This document shows, in pieces, positions 17,516-25,107 of a DNA stretch of 64,000 bases. The first letter of the stretch is position 1. Each line of letters begins with the position of its first letter. The stretch comes from DASUFP01 sp036274495 (GTDB taxonomy: Bacteria; Bacteroidota; Bacteroidia; AKYH767-A; OLB10): the NCBI GenBank assembly GCA_036274495.1, contig DASUFP010000106.1, positions 34,776 through 98,775 on the forward strand. Direction: 5' to 3'. Below the pieces are notes generated by a model, which saw only the letters and a list, made by a program, of their open reading frames with translations, was not told the DNA's origin and did no database searches. The position numbers were made by a program, and so were the translations under genes.

Positions 17516-17527
17516 GTTGTTAACAAC
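17516..17527. repeat. 12-bp palindrome upstream of exbB
   Basis: GTTGTTAACAAC is a perfect palindrome, about 40 nt upstream of the candidate exbB -7 box. It could be an operator; no regulator is adjacent and a 12-bp palindrome can arise by chance. Confidence 0.3.
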
Positions 17528-17647
17528 GGGATGTTAATTATACAAACGGGATTATGCCTTGAAATAGTATGTTGTCAATCCACGATAAAAGTTGATTTAA
17601 AAATGTTTTTCAGGAAAAGCCCATCCGTGGCCGATGGTGTTTCTCCC

Positions 17648-18892
17648 TCACTCAGGAGCAGTTACCTCCTGGCGATCGCTGATTCGGGGTTCTTTATGAA
17701 AATGTTCGTTCCAGCCAAAACTCCAGAGTAACACGAAAAAACCCACAACATATGCGATGATAATATGCCAGCCATGTCTGAGCCATAAACCGACAGAACG
17801 TGTCTGGGGATACATATTTGAAATGGCCACTCCTGCCGAAGATCCAAACCAGATCATAGATCCTCCAAAACCGACAGCAAAAGCCAAAATTCCCCAATCG
17901 TATCCTCCTTGCTCAAGGGCTAATTTTGTAAGAGGAATATTATCGAAAACAGAACTGATAAAGCCCAGAACGAAAGCTGACTGCCAGGAAGCAGAAGGAA
18001 GTTGTTCTACAGGCATCATTGATGCACACATTACCAGTGATAAAAGAAAAACGGATCCTTTCAGGACTTCAGGTAATATTTTATAAGGGATAGGTCGCCA
18101 AATGGCACCAAACACAATAGCAATCCAGACCCCTGCTGCAGGAAAATCAATTAATATATTGGTAGTGATGGTAAGTGCTAAAATTAACAGCACAATGAAC
18201 AAACTGGGGTAATCAATTTCCTTAGGTTTGTTGCTGTGCTTGATGATAGGTTGCAGACGGTGCTGCTGCATGGAGGCTATTACCCCAAATACGGCAAGTG
18301 CCGTAAAGGATGCCGCATAAGCATGCAGTACTTTTGTAAATTCAACACCATCAATCCACATCATAGTGGTGGTGGTGTCTCCCAAAACGCTTCCAGCTCC
18401 TCCTGCATTACTGGCTGCAACAATTGCTGCAAGGTAGCCTATGTGAATTTTACCTCTGAAAACAACCATTGCAATAGAGCCGCCAATCATGGCAGCGGCA
18501 ATGTTATCCAGGAAAGAAGAAAAGATAAAAATCAATATCAAAAGCACCAGCCCGCCTTTCCAGTCATCGGGTAACATATTCGGTAGTCGCTGCGGAATGT
18601 GAGAATGTTCAAAATGCCGTTCCAATACTGCGAAACCCGTAAGCAAACCAAGCAGATTTAATAGTATTTCCCATTCTCCATGATGCCTGTCGCTGCCAAA
18701 AATGTGTTCTATTAAAGAAAAATCAGAAAAGAATTCAAGAAACAAAATAATTACAATCATGCCTGTGACGGCGACTTTTAGGGTGTGCTTGTGTAATAAA
18801 GCAACACCTGCAAGCGTGAGGGCGAATAAAATAAACTCGACAGGAATTCCTAACAGATGGAATCCGGAAGCGCTGCTGTTCAAAAGTATCAT
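17648..18892 (-). CDS. NhaD-like Na+/H+ antiporter (ion transporter superfamily)
   Basis: A 414-residue membrane protein with about 11 hydrophobic segments. The two signature loops of NhaD-type/ArsB-like transporters are visible: SSFLDNIAAAMIGG and NAGGAGSVLGDTTTTMMW in the first half, and SSVFDNIPLTKLAL in the second, mirroring the inverted repeat of the fold with DN pairs in each half. It probably exchanges sodium for protons; a carboxylate or other anion substrate cannot be excluded. The ATG overlaps the mscS stop by 4 nt, so ion export and osmotic release appear translationally coupled. Confidence 0.8.
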   Translation of the reverse strand: MILLNSSASGFHLLGIPVEFILFALTLAGVALLHKHTLKVAVTGMIVIILFLEFFSDFSLIEHIFGSDRHHGEWEILLNLLGLLTGFAVLERHFEHSHIPQRLPNMLPDDWKGGLVLLILIFIFSSFLDNIAAAMIGGSIAMVVFRGKIHIGYLAAIVAASNAGGAGSVLGDTTTTMMWIDGVEFTKVLHAYAASFTALAVFGVIASMQQHRLQPIIKHSNKPKEIDYPSLFIVLLILALTITTNILIDFPAAGVWIAIVFGAIWRPIPYKILPEVLKGSVFLLSLVMCASMMPVEQLPSASWQSAFVLGFISSVFDNIPLTKLALEQGGYDWGILAFAVGFGGSMIWFGSSAGVAISNMYPQTRSVGLWLRHGWHIIIAYVVGFFVLLWSFGWNEHFHKEPRISDRQEVTAPE

Positions 18893-20013
18893 GGCTGTGA
18901 AATTGAAGTCGTAACGGTGTTTTCCATATAGATGGAACGACTCGGAAAAGCAAACGAGGTATGGTTATTTTCTACAATTTCAATAAGTCTGAAATTCACC
19001 TGCTCGCGAACCATTGCAAACTTTTCGAACTCATTTGTCTTTACAAGAAATACAATTAGGATATCGATTGAACTGTCGTTGAATTTCTCCAGAGTCACCA
19101 GTGACGAGTCATCTATATCCTCATGAAAGTCGAGATAGTTTTTTATCTCTGTAATTATGTTCTGAATGTCCTCAGATTTGGTCGAATACAAAACACCGAT
19201 AGAGAATCGAGCACGCCAAAAGGTACGCCCGGTTATGTTTTCGACGTCGGCATTGATCATTTTTTTGTTGGGAACTGAAATCAGACTCTTTTCGAGTGTT
19301 CTGATTTTTGTGCTTCGCAATCCGATAGCTTCAACATAGCCCTGCACATTTTCAATTTTTATCTGATCGCCTACAATAAATGGCTTATCCAGAAAAATGG
19401 TAATAGAACCAAATAAATTTTCAACTGTTTCTTTACCTGCCAGGGCAAGAGCCAGCCCACCGATGCCCAGCCCGCCGATAAGCGTAACAACATTTACACT
19501 GAATACGGCGCCAAGTGTAAAGAAAAAGAATAATATAACAGTTAAAATTTTGGCACCATCTGTCAGAAACGGGACCAGCTGATCGTCGGTACGGGAAATT
19601 GTTTTTTCTGCCCTGCGGAGCATAATCAACCCAATGAAATCGATAACCCTCAAAGCAATCCAGCATGCCGAAAAAATAATGGTAATATGATACCCTTTAT
19701 GCAACACCATTAAAAACCCAAACTGATCGTCAGGTTTTAAATGCCAGGAGGGTGGAAACGACAAATTGACAAGAGAAATATAAGCCAGGCTGAGAATAAA
19801 AAATGCCGAAACCGGCTTTGTTAAAAGATGGGTGAATTCCTCAGCAGTAACATCCTTTGCATAACGTTTGAATAACCTGAAAACAAGAAACGAGACAATC
19901 CTTGAAACAAGTTTCATGACCAGCATTCCAATCAGAATTACACCAATACTAATGATGTATTCTTTTACGGTGTTGCCAAACAAAACCTGCTCAAAAAATT
20001 TATCTTCCATCAT
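18889..20013 (-). CDS. MscS-family mechanosensitive channel
   Basis: A 374-residue protein with four N-terminal membrane helices and the MscS pore segment LGIGGLALALAGKETVENLFG, where the Gly/Ala pattern packs the pore helix, followed by the beta domain (DKPFIVGDQIKIENVQGYVEAIG). It would release ions on hypo-osmotic shock. It follows the dehydrogenase by 4 nt and overlaps the antiporter gene by 4 nt. Two adjacent ATG codons (20013 and 20010) are possible starts. Confidence 0.92.
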   Translation of the reverse strand: MMEDKFFEQVLFGNTVKEYIISIGVILIGMLVMKLVSRIVSFLVFRLFKRYAKDVTAEEFTHLLTKPVSAFFILSLAYISLVNLSFPPSWHLKPDDQFGFLMVLHKGYHITIIFSACWIALRVIDFIGLIMLRRAEKTISRTDDQLVPFLTDGAKILTVILFFFFTLGAVFSVNVVTLIGGLGIGGLALALAGKETVENLFGSITIFLDKPFIVGDQIKIENVQGYVEAIGLRSTKIRTLEKSLISVPNKKMINADVENITGRTFWRARFSIGVLYSTKSEDIQNIITEIKNYLDFHEDIDDSSLVTLEKFNDSSIDILIVFLVKTNEFEKFAMVREQVNFRLIEIVENNHTSFAFPSRSIYMENTVTTSISQP

Positions 20014-20017
20014 ACTT

Positions 20018-21244
20018 TTAATTCAATTTTTCGAGCGCTATGGTAAAGGCTGTTTCTGCCAGACGGGTTTTGCCCGGTTGGCGCTGATGTACCTCAGCTA
20101 ATGCATTACCAATCGTTTCCGACACATCTGAAAAAATTAATTTATCTGTTACTTCTTTTTCAGATGTCATCAGGAATGCAAAAACCCTTGCCATACCACA
20201 ATTAGAAATAAAATCGGGAATCAGTGAAACCTGTAAGTCAGCATATGTAGCAGTAGGACCGAAAAATATTTCCGGATCTGCAAAAGGAACATTAGCTCCG
20301 CATGCGATCACCTTTAGTCCGTTCTCAACCATCTCGTCCAGATGATCGCGGGTAACAAGGCGCGATGCTGCCGCAGGGATGAAAATATCGGCTCCGGATG
20401 ACCAAATGGATTTATTTATTTCTTCAAATGGAATCATATTGTCGGCCCGCAATTTATTTCCGTCACGATTCAGAAACAACTGTGTAACTGCTGCAATATC
20501 ATAACCTTTATGATTTATTAAACCTCCTTCTCTGTCGATGATACCGGAAATCAAAGCGCCATGAAAAGCAAGGTAATAGCCCGCAGCTGCTCCAACGTTG
20601 CCCCATCCCTGAATGACAACTTTTTTACCTGCAAGTTCCTCTTTTTGCAACAGGTAATGGTGCCGGACAGATTCAGCAACGCCATACCCTGTAATCATAT
20701 CGGAAACCGAAAAATTCCGTGAACCGGCAGGAGCAAGTGCCGGATCCGTTACCGGTAACACTACACCTTCCTGCAATCTGTGAATACGTTCTTTTTTAGT
20801 TTTTTCATCCAATCCGAGATGGCCGTTCACCACGCCTTCCTGGGGGTGATACAATCCATAGCGGCGTGTAATTTCAATTACGTCATGTACTTCATCCACA
20901 TTTAAATCACCGCCTGTACCATAATAGAACTTTAATATTGGAACAACTGCTTTAAACCATCGTTCCAGCACTCCTCGTTTACGCGGATCGGAGGGGTCGA
21001 AATTAATCCCTGATTTGGCGCCCCCGATTTGAGGACCGGCAACAGTGAATTTTATTTCCATTGTTTTGGCAAGGGAAGTAACTTCATATTTATCAAGTCC
21101 TTTTCTCATGCGGGTACCTCCTCCGGCAGCTCCGCCACGCAATGAGTTAATAACAATCCACCCTTCAGCGTCTGTTTCAGCATCCTTCCACTCGAAAACT
21201 ATTTCGGGTCGTTTTTCTTCAAATTTTTTAAGTTGATCCAGCAT
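20018..21244 (-). CDS. Glu/Leu/Phe/Val-type amino-acid dehydrogenase
   Basis: A 408-residue NAD(P)-dependent dehydrogenase. The dimerisation/substrate domain includes Lys65 in TMEIKFTV and catalytic Lys77 in GGAKSGI, then GTGGDLNVDE; the nucleotide-binding domain has the Rossmann loop VVIQGWGNVGAAAGYY. It interconverts an amino acid with its 2-oxo acid and ammonia; glutamate is the most likely substrate but a branched-chain amino acid is possible. An exact -7 box lies 20-27 nt upstream, supporting this start. It leads the operon with mscS and the NhaD-like gene, a setting suggestive of linking glutamate (an osmolyte) to osmotic control, which is inference. Confidence 0.88.
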   Translation of the reverse strand: MLDQLKKFEEKRPEIVFEWKDAETDAEGWIVINSLRGGAAGGGTRMRKGLDKYEVTSLAKTMEIKFTVAGPQIGGAKSGINFDPSDPRKRGVLERWFKAVVPILKFYYGTGGDLNVDEVHDVIEITRRYGLYHPQEGVVNGHLGLDEKTKKERIHRLQEGVVLPVTDPALAPAGSRNFSVSDMITGYGVAESVRHHYLLQKEELAGKKVVIQGWGNVGAAAGYYLAFHGALISGIIDREGGLINHKGYDIAAVTQLFLNRDGNKLRADNMIPFEEINKSIWSSGADIFIPAAASRLVTRDHLDEMVENGLKVIACGANVPFADPEIFFGPTATYADLQVSLIPDFISNCGMARVFAFLMTSEKEVTDKLIFSDVSETIGNALAEVHQRQPGKTRLAETAFTIALEKLN

Positions 21245-21263
21245 ATCTTTTCTCTTTCAGGGG

Positions 21264-21271
21264 CAAAGATA
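21264..21271 (-). promoter_or_regulatory. Promoter -7 box for the amino-acid dehydrogenase operon
   Basis: On the minus strand this reads TATCTTTG, an exact match to TAnnTTTG, with its last base 20 nt from the ATG and a predicted leader of about 13 nt. No clear -33 TTTG at the usual spacing. Confidence 0.55.
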
Positions 21272-21311
21272 TTGAGTTATTCGGGTTTAGACCGAAAGAA
21301 GGGGCAGCTAT

Positions 21312-21890
21312 TTACAATGCGGGAGATTGTAATCCCTGAAAATTGCGCTGTAACAGCGCAAAATGTACGGAATCCAGAAATTCGTCTCTGTAAAAATAGT
21401 TCTCATGAAAATAAGCCTCTTGAACAAATCCCAGTTTTTCCAGCACTTTGCCAGAGGCCTTATTTCTCGGGTCAATTACGGCTTCAGCCAGATGCAGCCC
21501 CATCACGTCAAAACCATATTTCAATACAGCTTCCAATGATTCGGACATAATCCCTTGATTATGAAAAGCACTGTCGAGCATGTATCCGACTTCAGCCCTA
21601 TGGTGCTCAGGAGTAGCTCTTACAAATCCGCACATTCCGATTAAAGTATCATTTCCTTGCAGGGTTATGGCCCAGTTGATGGAAATATTTGAATCAACCC
21701 CTGCGTCAACTCTTACTATTAAATCATGTGCCTCCTGATCGGTTGTTGCAACGGGCCTTGCAATGAAATTCATGAGTGAAGGATTTGAACGCATTTTAAA
21801 AATGGCTGCCTTGTCACTCATCGCAATTCTTCGCAAAACCAATCTTTTGGTTGTAAGTACTGGAAAAGGAGTAAATTGGAATTGAAGCAT
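21312..21890 (-). CDS. GNAT-family N-acetyltransferase (RimJ/RimL-like)
   Basis: A 192-residue GNAT enzyme. The N-terminus TKRLVLRRIAMSDKAAIFKMRSN and the core VGYMLDSAFHNQGIMSESLEAVLKYGF, with an acetyl-CoA-binding turn near HNQGIM, match the RimJ/RimL group, which acetylates ribosomal-protein N-termini or small molecules. NKASGKVLEKLGF is the typical C-terminal motif. Target unknown. It appears to be a single gene. Confidence 0.88.
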   Translation of the reverse strand: MLQFQFTPFPVLTTKRLVLRRIAMSDKAAIFKMRSNPSLMNFIARPVATTDQEAHDLIVRVDAGVDSNISINWAITLQGNDTLIGMCGFVRATPEHHRAEVGYMLDSAFHNQGIMSESLEAVLKYGFDVMGLHLAEAVIDPRNKASGKVLEKLGFVQEAYFHENYFYRDEFLDSVHFALLQRNFQGLQSPAL

Positions 21891-21966
21891 GAGGAGTTGT
21901 TAATGTATACTGTTTTGTAAAATCGAAATTCGGGTTATCCGGTTTAATCCGGAATACTGAGCCATT

Positions 21967-23055
21967 TTATTCAGCGGTTCTCCTCCGGCCTGCATAAACA
22001 GCCCCTCCGGTTGAGTCAGTGGTTGCGCCGGTAGCCGAACTTAGAGCATTCGGTATCCGCAATACTCTCAGGGCACCCAAAAAAGCAAAAATTATTGCCT
22101 CCTTGTAAGCAACAATTCCGTCATCCGGAATTACAGGATGCACTCCGGTAGGTATAAGTGATTCGGCAAGACAATCCATAAGATAGCTGTTAAAGGCACC
22201 TCCGCCGGTAATAAGCATGGTGGTGCCCGGTGAAACGGGAACAGCTGCGGCAATCTGATGAGCAATGTGGTGGGTTACCGTGTACAACAAATCATTATTT
22301 TCATACGAAGGATTATTGAGCAGTGGCTTAAAAACAGTTTCGAACCACTCGCGCCCAAGCGATTTGGGTTTCATTGACGCATAATATTCGAGACGGTTCA
22401 GCTGGTCAAATAAACCGGGTATCATCCTTCCGGAGGCAGCAATATCACCGTTCTCATCGAACGGCTTACCGCTCTTTTGTGCCAGGTAATTGAGTGCAAT
22501 ATTTGCCGGCCCTATATCGAATGCGATCCGGCTGTTGCCATTGTCAAATGAAATGTTGGAGAATCCACCCAGATTGAGACAAAATTTGTGTCCGGCAAAA
22601 AGCAGTTTATCGCCAACCGGAACCAGTGGCGCACCCTGTCCGCCATTAGCAATGTCCGATGTTCTGAAATCGCAAACACTGTCAATGCCCGTAATTGCCG
22701 CTATATTGGCACCGCATCCTGCCTGAAAGGTAAAGCCCTTGGCAGGCTGATGAAAAATAGTGTGGCCATGTGAACAGATGGCTTCCGGATCGACCCCGAA
22801 TTCATCAATGAATTTACGCACCTCATTCCCGATAAACCTTCCAAAACTGCTGTGCAAATCCGCCAATTCATCGCCTTTAGCCTGAAAAGCATCCAGCAAC
22901 CGTTTCCTCCATTCTTCGCTGTAAGCCACCGTAGAAGCGGCTTCCAGGGTGAATGTCCAGATGCCGTTAGACTGCTCAAACTGACAACAGGCAATGTCAA
23001 GCCCGTCTCCGGAAGTGCCTGACATTACGCCTAAAGTGTTAATTGAAAAAGTCAT
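21967..23055 (-). CDS. anmK: Anhydro-N-acetylmuramic acid kinase
   Basis: A 362-residue sugar kinase of the AnmK family, which phosphorylates and opens 1,6-anhydro-MurNAc during cell-wall recycling. The phosphate loop GVMSGTSGDGLD at residues 9-20 and AFDIGPANIALN in the second domain are the family motifs; SGTSGDG has Gly16 where Leu is common. A late ITGGGAFNSYL segment matches the adenine-binding part. A one-mismatch -7 box TAACCTTG lies at 23089-23082, about 27 nt before the ATG. It fits the peptidoglycan theme only loosely, being far from murF. Confidence 0.93.
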   Translation of the reverse strand: MTFSINTLGVMSGTSGDGLDIACCQFEQSNGIWTFTLEAASTVAYSEEWRKRLLDAFQAKGDELADLHSSFGRFIGNEVRKFIDEFGVDPEAICSHGHTIFHQPAKGFTFQAGCGANIAAITGIDSVCDFRTSDIANGGQGAPLVPVGDKLLFAGHKFCLNLGGFSNISFDNGNSRIAFDIGPANIALNYLAQKSGKPFDENGDIAASGRMIPGLFDQLNRLEYYASMKPKSLGREWFETVFKPLLNNPSYENNDLLYTVTHHIAHQIAAAVPVSPGTTMLITGGGAFNSYLMDCLAESLIPTGVHPVIPDDGIVAYKEAIIFAFLGALRVLRIPNALSSATGATTDSTGGAVYAGRRRTAE

Positions 23056-23131
23056 TGAATGCTAAGCAGATATGCGCCCTGCAAGGTTAAAAAAGTTTTG
23101 GCAATAAAGACGCCTCTCCTGTAAAAAAAGT

Positions 23132-23139
23132 TACCTTTG
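23132..23139 (+). promoter_or_regulatory. Promoter -7 box for the acyl-CoA dehydrogenase
   Basis: TACCTTTG is an exact match to TAnnTTTG, ending 28 nt before the ATG at 23168 and predicting a leader near 22 nt. A -33 TTTG is not at the usual distance. Confidence 0.5.
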
Positions 23140-23167
23140 TCGGTCTAAAAATGAAGCCTCCAGTTTT

Positions 23168-24307
23168 ATGAAGTTTGAACTTACCGAAGAGCAGCAAATG
23201 ATACGTCAGGCTGCAAGGGACTTTGCTCAAAATGAATTACTTCCCGGCGTTATTGAGCGCGATGAACACCAGAAATTTCCTGCCGAGCAAATAAAGAAAC
23301 TCGGTGAGCTTGGATTTCTTGGGATGATGGTAGATCCTAAATATGGGGGTGCAGGACTGGATGCTGTCTCCTATGTGCTCGCAATGGAAGAAATTTCCAA
23401 AATTGACGCTTCTGCCTCTGTGGTAATGTCGGTAAATAACTCATTGGTGTGCTGGGGGATTGAGCAATACGGTACCGAAGAGCAAAAAAGGAAATACCTG
23501 ACGCCACTGGCAAAAGGTGAGGTGATTGGAGCGTTCTGCCTTTCAGAGCCCGAAGCCGGTTCGGATGCAACTTCGCAAAAGACCACCGCTGTTGATATGG
23601 GAGATCATTACCTGATCAATGGCACAAAAAACTGGATTACTAACGGAGGTTCAGCATCCATTTATCTGGTGATAGCGCAAACGGATCCTGCAAAAGGACA
23701 CAAAGGCATTAATTGCCTTATTGTAGAAAAGGGAATGCCGGGTTTTACAGTAGGACCTAAAGAAAATAAACTTGGCATTCGCGGTTCTGATACCCATTCA
23801 CTGATGTTTGCTGATGTTAAAGTTCCAAAAGAAAACAGGATAGGAGAGGATGGTTTCGGGTTTAAGTTTGCCATGAAAACACTTAGCGGAGGACGCATTG
23901 GAATTGCGGCTCAGGCATTGGGTATTGCTTCAGGCGCTTTCGAACTAGCTGTTAAATATTCAAAGGAACGTAAGGCATTCGGAAAAGAAATCAGTCATCA
24001 TCAGGCTATTCAGTTTAAGCTTGCCGATATGGCTACCGAAATTGAAGCTGCGCGATTGTTGTGTTTCAAAGCCGCCTGGCTGAAGGATCAGGGACTCGAC
24101 TACGATAAGGCCAGTTCAATAGCGAAATTGTTTGCTTCAAAAGTTGCTATGGACACAACAGTTGAGTCTGTTCAGGTTCATGGCGGATATGGATTTGTAA
24201 AAGAGTTTCATGTAGAGCGATTGATGCGTGATGCGAAAATTACTCAGATCTATGAAGGTACTTCAGAGATTCAAAAGATTGTTATTTCACGGGCTCTTTT
24301 ACAATAA
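23168..24307 (+). CDS. Acyl-CoA dehydrogenase
   Basis: A 379-residue FAD-dependent acyl-CoA dehydrogenase of the short-chain/butyryl type, introducing a trans-2 double bond in fatty-acid beta-oxidation. Visible are FCLSEPEAGSDA (substrate/FAD region), WITNGG (FAD), and the catalytic Glu363 in IYEGTSEIQ. Usual length for the family. It is followed after 23 nt by the Wza-like gene, so read-through is possible, though the functions are unrelated. Confidence 0.95.
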   Translation: MKFELTEEQQMIRQAARDFAQNELLPGVIERDEHQKFPAEQIKKLGELGFLGMMVDPKYGGAGLDAVSYVLAMEEISKIDASASVVMSVNNSLVCWGIEQYGTEEQKRKYLTPLAKGEVIGAFCLSEPEAGSDATSQKTTAVDMGDHYLINGTKNWITNGGSASIYLVIAQTDPAKGHKGINCLIVEKGMPGFTVGPKENKLGIRGSDTHSLMFADVKVPKENRIGEDGFGFKFAMKTLSGGRIGIAAQALGIASGAFELAVKYSKERKAFGKEISHHQAIQFKLADMATEIEAARLLCFKAAWLKDQGLDYDKASSIAKLFASKVAMDTTVESVQVHGGYGFVKEFHVERLMRDAKITQIYEGTSEIQKIVISRALLQ

Positions 24308-24330
24308 CATCGTTTTCCCGTTCCCCCAGA

Positions 24331-25107
24331 ATGAAAACACTCAGGATAGTTTTTACCCTATTATTATTTTCGGCAATAACCGGATGTACTTCATTAAAAA
24401 AAATGAATTATATTCAGGATGATCCTGACGCTGCCGATACTGCTACAACGGGAACCTTACCCGACTTTGTTCTTACCATTCAACCCAACGACATTCTCTC
24501 CATTCAGTTGTTCACCATTAATGCCGAAGCATTTCCCGGAATTGCAACAACAATTGACAAACAGGTAATTGATAACCGTTCGGCTTACGAAAAAGGTTTT
24601 GTGGTTGATGGATCGGGTTCAATAGAATTGCCGCTGATCGGCAAACTTACGTTAACCGGATATACTTTGTCTCAAGCAAGGGATACAATAGCCGAACGTT
24701 ACAAGAGTTACATGGATGAACCGATTGTGATTCTCAAAAAACTCAGTTTTAAGATAACGGTATTGGGAGAGGTTGCCAAGCCGGGCGTATATTATGTGCC
24801 GAATGAAAAAATTACCTTTTTTGAAGGGTTAGGAATGGCAGGCGACCTGACACCTTACGGAAACAGAAAAGAAATAAAGGTGATAAGGAGAGATGGACTC
24901 AATTACAGAGAAATTAAAGTTGATCTGACTACCAAAGCGCCCCTTCATTCAGAAGTAGCATTTCTCCACCCCGAAGATATCATTTATGTAAGTACAACTA
25001 AAAAACGAGGCGCTACTACCATCAGCCCTACTGTTGGAATTATTACTTCCATACTTGCCACTTTAACACTTATGGCGGCATTAATATTACGTGAAACCCA
25101 ACCATGA
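24331..25107 (+). CDS. Wza-like polysaccharide export lipoprotein
   Basis: A 258-residue lipoprotein: signal peptide with lipobox ITGC, lipid-anchored Cys19. It contains the polysaccharide biosynthesis/export domain (about 45-135, starting ILSIQLFTINAEAF) and a SLBB-like domain (about 145-215, ITVLGEVAKPGVYYVPNEKITFFEGLGMAGD). The C-terminal hydrophobic stretch at about 228-252 could be the membrane-spanning helix seen in Wza-type outer-membrane pores. It would form the outer-membrane exit for a capsule or exopolysaccharide and is coupled by a 4-nt overlap to the Wzc-like kinase gene. Confidence 0.9.
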   Translation: MKTLRIVFTLLLFSAITGCTSLKKMNYIQDDPDAADTATTGTLPDFVLTIQPNDILSIQLFTINAEAFPGIATTIDKQVIDNRSAYEKGFVVDGSGSIELPLIGKLTLTGYTLSQARDTIAERYKSYMDEPIVILKKLSFKITVLGEVAKPGVYYVPNEKITFFEGLGMAGDLTPYGNRKEIKVIRRDGLNYREIKVDLTTKAPLHSEVAFLHPEDIIYVSTTKKRGATTISPTVGIITSILATLTLMAALILRETQP

